From NCBI GenBank assembly GCA_021847605.1, contig JAJZQN010000004.1, positions 62,001 to 126,000 on the forward strand: a DNA stretch of 64,000 bases. Reading direction: 5' to 3'. This DNA comes from Pseudomonadota bacterium. Its GTDB lineage: Bacteria > Pseudomonadota > Alphaproteobacteria > Sphingomonadales > Sphingomonadaceae. The translations under genes and the position numbers were made by a program. Under the pieces are notes generated by a model that made no database searches, had not been told where the DNA came from, and saw nothing but the letters and a program-made list of their open reading frames with translations. Positions 60,651 through 64,000 of this stretch are shown piece after piece (the first letter of the stretch is position 1; each line of letters opens with the position of its first letter).

Positions 60651-63600
60651 ATGCGCCTATCCCGTTTCTTCATCGACCGGCCGATCTTTGCTGCGGTCAT
60701 CGCGGTGGTCATCACCGTGGTCGGCGCGCTGGCCTTTATCGGCCTGCCCGTTTCCCAATATCCCGACATCGTGCCGCCCACCGTCACGGTGAGCGCACAA
60801 TATCCCGGCGCATCGGCTGAAACCGTCGCCTCCACCGTCGCCGCGCCGATCGAGCAGGAAATCAACGGCGTCGACGACATGCTGTATCAGAGCAGCCAGT
60901 CGACCGGCGATGGCAAGGTGGTCATCACCGTCACCTTCAAGATCGGCACCGACCTGGATGCTGCGCAGGTGCTGGTGCAGAACCGTGTCGCCATCGCGAC
61001 CCCACGCCTGCCCGAAGAAGTGCAGCGGCTGGGCATCGTCACGCGCAAGACCACCCCGGACTTCCTGTTCGTGGTCAATCTGCAATCGCCCGATGGATCG
61101 CTGAGCCGCGATTATATCTCCAACTATGCGCTGACCGTGCGGGACCGGCTTGCCCGGACCGAGGGCGTGGGCGACGTGCAGCTATTCGGTGCGCGCGACT
61201 ATGCGATGCGTGTGTGGATCGACCCCGATCGGGCCGCTGCGCTCGACCTGACCGCTGGCGAGATCGTCGCCGCCCTGCGCGCGCAGAATGTGCAGGTATC
61301 GTCCGGCTCCATCGGTCAGCCGCCCTTTGACAAGGGTGACGCCTTCCAGCTTGGCGTCGAGATGCAGGGCCGCCTGACCACGCCCCAGCAATTTTCCGAC
61401 ATCGTCATCCGTTCGGATGTCGGTGGTCGTCAGGTTCGCGTGGGCGATGTCGCCCGTGTCGAGCTGGGCGCGCAGGATTATGGCACCAACACCTATCTCA
61501 GCAACAAGCCGACGGTCGTGATCGCGGTGATGCAGCGCCCCGGCTCCAACGCACTGGAAGCGGCGGACAAGGTGAAGGCGGAAATGGACGAGCTATCCAC
61601 CCGCTTCCCCAAGGGGCTGGAATATAGCGTCATCTATAACCCGACCGAATTCATCAGCCAGTCGATCGATGCCGTCTATCACACGCTGTTCGAAGCAGTG
61701 GTGCTGGTCGTCCTCGTCATCCTTGTCTTCCTTCAAAACTGGCGCGCGGCGGTCATCCCGGTGCTGGCCATTCCGGTGTCGCTGATCGGCACCGCAGCGG
61801 TGCTGGCGGCGCTGGGCTTTTCGCTCAACAATCTGTCGCTGTTCGGGCTGGTGCTGGCCATCGGCATCGTGGTCGACGACGCCATCGTCGTCGTCGAAAA
61901 TGTCGAACGCAATATCGAACATGGCATGACCCCGCTGGAGGCCGCCCGCGTTTCCATGGACGAAGTGTCGACGGCGCTGGTCGCCATCGTACTAGTGCTA
62001 TGCGCGGTGTTCATCCCGACCCTGTTCATCACCGGCATTTCGGGCGCCTTCTATCAGCAGTTCGCCGTGACCATTTCGGCCGCGACGGTCATCTCGCTGA
62101 TCCTGTCGCTTACCCTGTCACCGGCGGCTTCGGCCCTGCTGCTCAAGCCCAAGCATGAGCATGCGGACCTGACCAACGCGCCCCGCTGGCGCCGGATCAT
62201 GGGTGGGGCGGCCGACCGCTTCAACCATGGGTTCGACCGCCTGTCCGCAGGCTATGGACGCCTGACCCGGTTTCTTGTGGCGCGTCCCAAGAAGATGCTG
62301 CTGACCTATGTCGGCCTGATCATGGCGACGATCGCCATGTTCTGGGTGACGCCTAGCGGCTTCATCCCGGCGCAGGATCAGGGTTATTTTCTGGCCATCG
62401 TCCAGTTGCCGCCCGGTGCCTCGCTTGAACGCACCGACAAGGTGACACGCGAAGTCGCGGCCAAAATCCTGCCGATCAAGGGGCTGCGCGGCGCGGTGAT
62501 GTTTGCCGGCTTCCATGGCCCGTCGCAGACGCAGGCACCCAATAGTGCCGCCATCTACTTCCCCTTCAAGAGCTTTGCCGAACGCAAGGAAGTCGGCGCC
62601 ACCTATGCCGGCATCATGGATCAGGCGAACAAGGCCGTCGCGGGCTATGACAAGGCACGCATCATCCTGGCCCCTCCGCCGCTCATTCAGGGCATCGGTT
62701 CGGCCGGCGGCTATCGCCTGATGGTGCAGGACCGTGAGGATCGCGGTTATGAAGAACTGAACAAGGTTGCGCAGAACTTCATTGCCAAGGCGAACCAGAC
62801 CCCCGGTCTGGCACAGGTTTATACCCTGTTCGACGTAGGCACCCCGCGCGTCTATGCCGACGTGGACCGGCGCAAGGCCGATCTGCTGGGCGTGCCGCCG
62901 GAACGTGTGTTCGAAGCGATGCAGGTCTATCTGGGTTCGGCCTTCGTCAACGATTTCAACCTGCTCGGACGCACGTTCCGCGTGACGGCGCAGGCGGACG
63001 CCAGCCATCGCGGCAGCGTGGCGGACATCGCCAACCTGAAGACCCGCTCCAACAGCGGTCAGATGGTTCCGATCGGCACCGTTTCGACTTTTGAGGACAA
63101 GACCGGTCCTTATCGCGTCGTGCGGTATAATCTGCTGCCCGCCGTGGAAATCGACGGCGATACCATGCCGGGTTACAGTTCTGGCCAGTCGCTTTCCATT
63201 ATGGAGAAGCTGGCCGACGACACGCTGCCTGCCGGCTATGGCCATGAATGGACCAATGTCGCCTATCAGCAGGTGACGGCAGGCAATACCGCCGGTGTCG
63301 TCTTTGGCATGGCCGTTCTGTTCGTCTTTCTGGTGCTGGCGGCGCAATATGAGAGCCTGACCCTGCCGCTGTCGATCATCCTGATCGTGCCAATGTGTTT
63401 GCTCGCGGCGATGCTGGGCGTGAACCTGCGCGGAATGGATAATAATATCCTGACGCAGATCGGTCTGGTCGTGCTGATCGCATTGGCCGCCAAGAACGCG
63501 ATCCTCGTGGTCGAATTCGCCAAGCAGGCTGAGGATGAACAGGGTCTGTCGCCGGTAGAAGCCGCCATTCAGGCCGCGCAGGTCCGCCTGCGTCCGATCC

Positions 63601-63833
63601 TGATGACCAGCTTCGCCTTCATCCTGGGCGCTGTGCCCTTGGTGATCGCGACCGGCGCAGGAGCGGAGCTTCGTCAGGCGCTGGGGACGGCCGTTTTCTT
63701 CGGCATGACCGGCGTCACCGGCTTTGGCCTGCTCTTCACGCCCACTTTCTATGTCGTCTGCCGCGCGCTGGGCGACCGCTTCTCCCGCAAGCGCGGGTCC
63801 GGCGAAGCCCCCGCGCTGCAACCGGCGGAATAA
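60651..63833 (+). CDS. RND multidrug efflux inner-membrane transporter (AcrB/MexB type)
   Basis: 1060 residues, full length for the HAE1 family. MRLSRFFIDRPIFAAVIAVV is the characteristic start. GIVVDDAIVVVENVERN in TM4 carries the proton-relay aspartates, and ALAAKNAILVVEFAKQ in TM10 the relay lysine. Two large periplasmic loops are present. It exports hydrophobic drugs or toxic intermediates using the proton gradient. Ribosome site AAAGGACCG. Confidence 0.97.
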   Translation: MRLSRFFIDRPIFAAVIAVVITVVGALAFIGLPVSQYPDIVPPTVTVSAQYPGASAETVASTVAAPIEQEINGVDDMLYQSSQSTGDGKVVITVTFKIGTDLDAAQVLVQNRVAIATPRLPEEVQRLGIVTRKTTPDFLFVVNLQSPDGSLSRDYISNYALTVRDRLARTEGVGDVQLFGARDYAMRVWIDPDRAAALDLTAGEIVAALRAQNVQVSSGSIGQPPFDKGDAFQLGVEMQGRLTTPQQFSDIVIRSDVGGRQVRVGDVARVELGAQDYGTNTYLSNKPTVVIAVMQRPGSNALEAADKVKAEMDELSTRFPKGLEYSVIYNPTEFISQSIDAVYHTLFEAVVLVVLVILVFLQNWRAAVIPVLAIPVSLIGTAAVLAALGFSLNNLSLFGLVLAIGIVVDDAIVVVENVERNIEHGMTPLEAARVSMDEVSTALVAIVLVLCAVFIPTLFITGISGAFYQQFAVTISAATVISLILSLTLSPAASALLLKPKHEHADLTNAPRWRRIMGGAADRFNHGFDRLSAGYGRLTRFLVARPKKMLLTYVGLIMATIAMFWVTPSGFIPAQDQGYFLAIVQLPPGASLERTDKVTREVAAKILPIKGLRGAVMFAGFHGPSQTQAPNSAAIYFPFKSFAERKEVGATYAGIMDQANKAVAGYDKARIILAPPPLIQGIGSAGGYRLMVQDREDRGYEELNKVAQNFIAKANQTPGLAQVYTLFDVGTPRVYADVDRRKADLLGVPPERVFEAMQVYLGSAFVNDFNLLGRTFRVTAQADASHRGSVADIANLKTRSNSGQMVPIGTVSTFEDKTGPYRVVRYNLLPAVEIDGDTMPGYSSGQSLSIMEKLADDTLPAGYGHEWTNVAYQQVTAGNTAGVVFGMAVLFVFLVLAAQYESLTLPLSIILIVPMCLLAAMLGVNLRGMDNNILTQIGLVVLIALAAKNAILVVEFAKQAEDEQGLSPVEAAIQAAQVRLRPILMTSFAFILGAVPLVIATGAGAELRQALGTAVFFGMTGVTGFGLLFTPTFYVVCRALGDRFSRKRGSGEAPALQPAE

Positions 63834-63845
63834 GGACAAGACGTC

Positions 63846-64000
63846 ATGATACGCACTTTCCTCCCCCTGCTCCTGGGCGCGACGGCTTTGACCGCCTGCG
63901 CCGCAGGACCGGACTTCAAGGCTCCGACCACACCCACCACCGCTGGAGGCGCCTTCATCGGCGCCGCCAGTCCGGCGGTCAGCCAGATGGCGGCCGACGA
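63846..64000 (+). CDS. Outer-membrane efflux lipoprotein, NodT/OprM type (cut by window edge)
   Basis: Only the first 51 codons are present. The signal peptide ends LTACAAGPDFKAP, a lipobox followed by the GPDFKxP motif common to NodT/OprM channels. It lies 12 bp after the pump gene with AAGGACAAGACG upstream. It is the third component of the tripartite pump. Confidence 0.9.
   Translation, partial: MIRTFLPLLLGATALTACAAGPDFKAPTTPTTAGGAFIGAASPAVSQMAAD

Noticed and set aside
62118-63839. 573-codon minus-strand open frame
   Set aside because: Antisense shadow of the RND pump gene, which has all family motifs.
1-64000. CRISPR arrays, prophage or transposase genes
   Set aside because: No regularly spaced repeats, phage structural genes, integrases or transposases were seen.

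Overview
This GC-rich window looks like an alphaproteobacterial chromosome or megaplasmid, most probably from a sphingomonad (Sphingobium, Novosphingobium or Sphingomonas type). That placement is inferred from the TonB-dependent receptor style, the dense acyl-CoA catabolic gene content and the NodT-type efflux operon. No rRNA, tRNA, CRISPR or insertion sequence was seen. About 54 coding regions fill the window, and two are cut by its edges (a TonB-dependent receptor at the left, an outer-membrane efflux lipoprotein at the right).

The first 55.6 kb is one large catabolic island. Left to right it holds: a TonB receptor; an MFS carrier with an aldehyde dehydrogenase; a P450 with its 3Fe-4S ferredoxin; a paired acyl-CoA dehydrogenase operon with a reductase, CoA-transferase and hydratase; an acyl-CoA dehydrogenase with a thiolase; a DMT exporter; a CoA-transferase/SDR/crotonase/dehydrogenase operon; a thiolase with an AhpD-like protein; a complete coenzyme F420 biosynthesis operon (cofC, cofD, cofE, npdG, fbiC) led by a TetR gene; and a ten-gene operon running from an APH-type kinase to a lactonase-like protein. 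After these come an operon with a fused CoA-transferase and a luciferase-like (possibly F420-dependent) oxidoreductase, a crotonase with a flavin reductase, a second TetR gene, a second PQQ dehydrogenase, and an esterase/crotonase/CitE-type lyase operon.

The main discovery is a shared operator. A 22-bp imperfect palindrome (9-bp arms, 4-bp spacer, right arm close to GTGCAAWAT) occurs 14 times, at or very near the start of essentially every transcription unit from 2.8 to 52.4 kb, and was not found beyond 52.4 kb. This ties the F420 operon, outer-membrane uptake, periplasmic oxidation, CoA activation and several beta-oxidation modules into one putative TetR regulon. The substrate is not identifiable. 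The enzyme set suggests an ester- or hydroxyl-bearing branched or alicyclic compound: periplasmic esterase, PQQ alcohol dehydrogenases and lactonase, then import and CoA ligation, heteromeric acyl-CoA dehydrogenases, a 4-hydroxyacyl-CoA kinase/dehydrogenase module, an Ltp2/DUF35 retro-aldolase pair, and an F420H2 supply for a reduction step.

From 55.6 kb onward the content is unrelated: a GNAT acetyltransferase, a GH13 alpha-glucosidase, and a TetR-controlled RND efflux operon. The efflux operon has its own operator type (TACC-N4-GGTA, three copies) and a 5' leader containing an 11-residue micro-ORF with a perfect Shine-Dalgarno.
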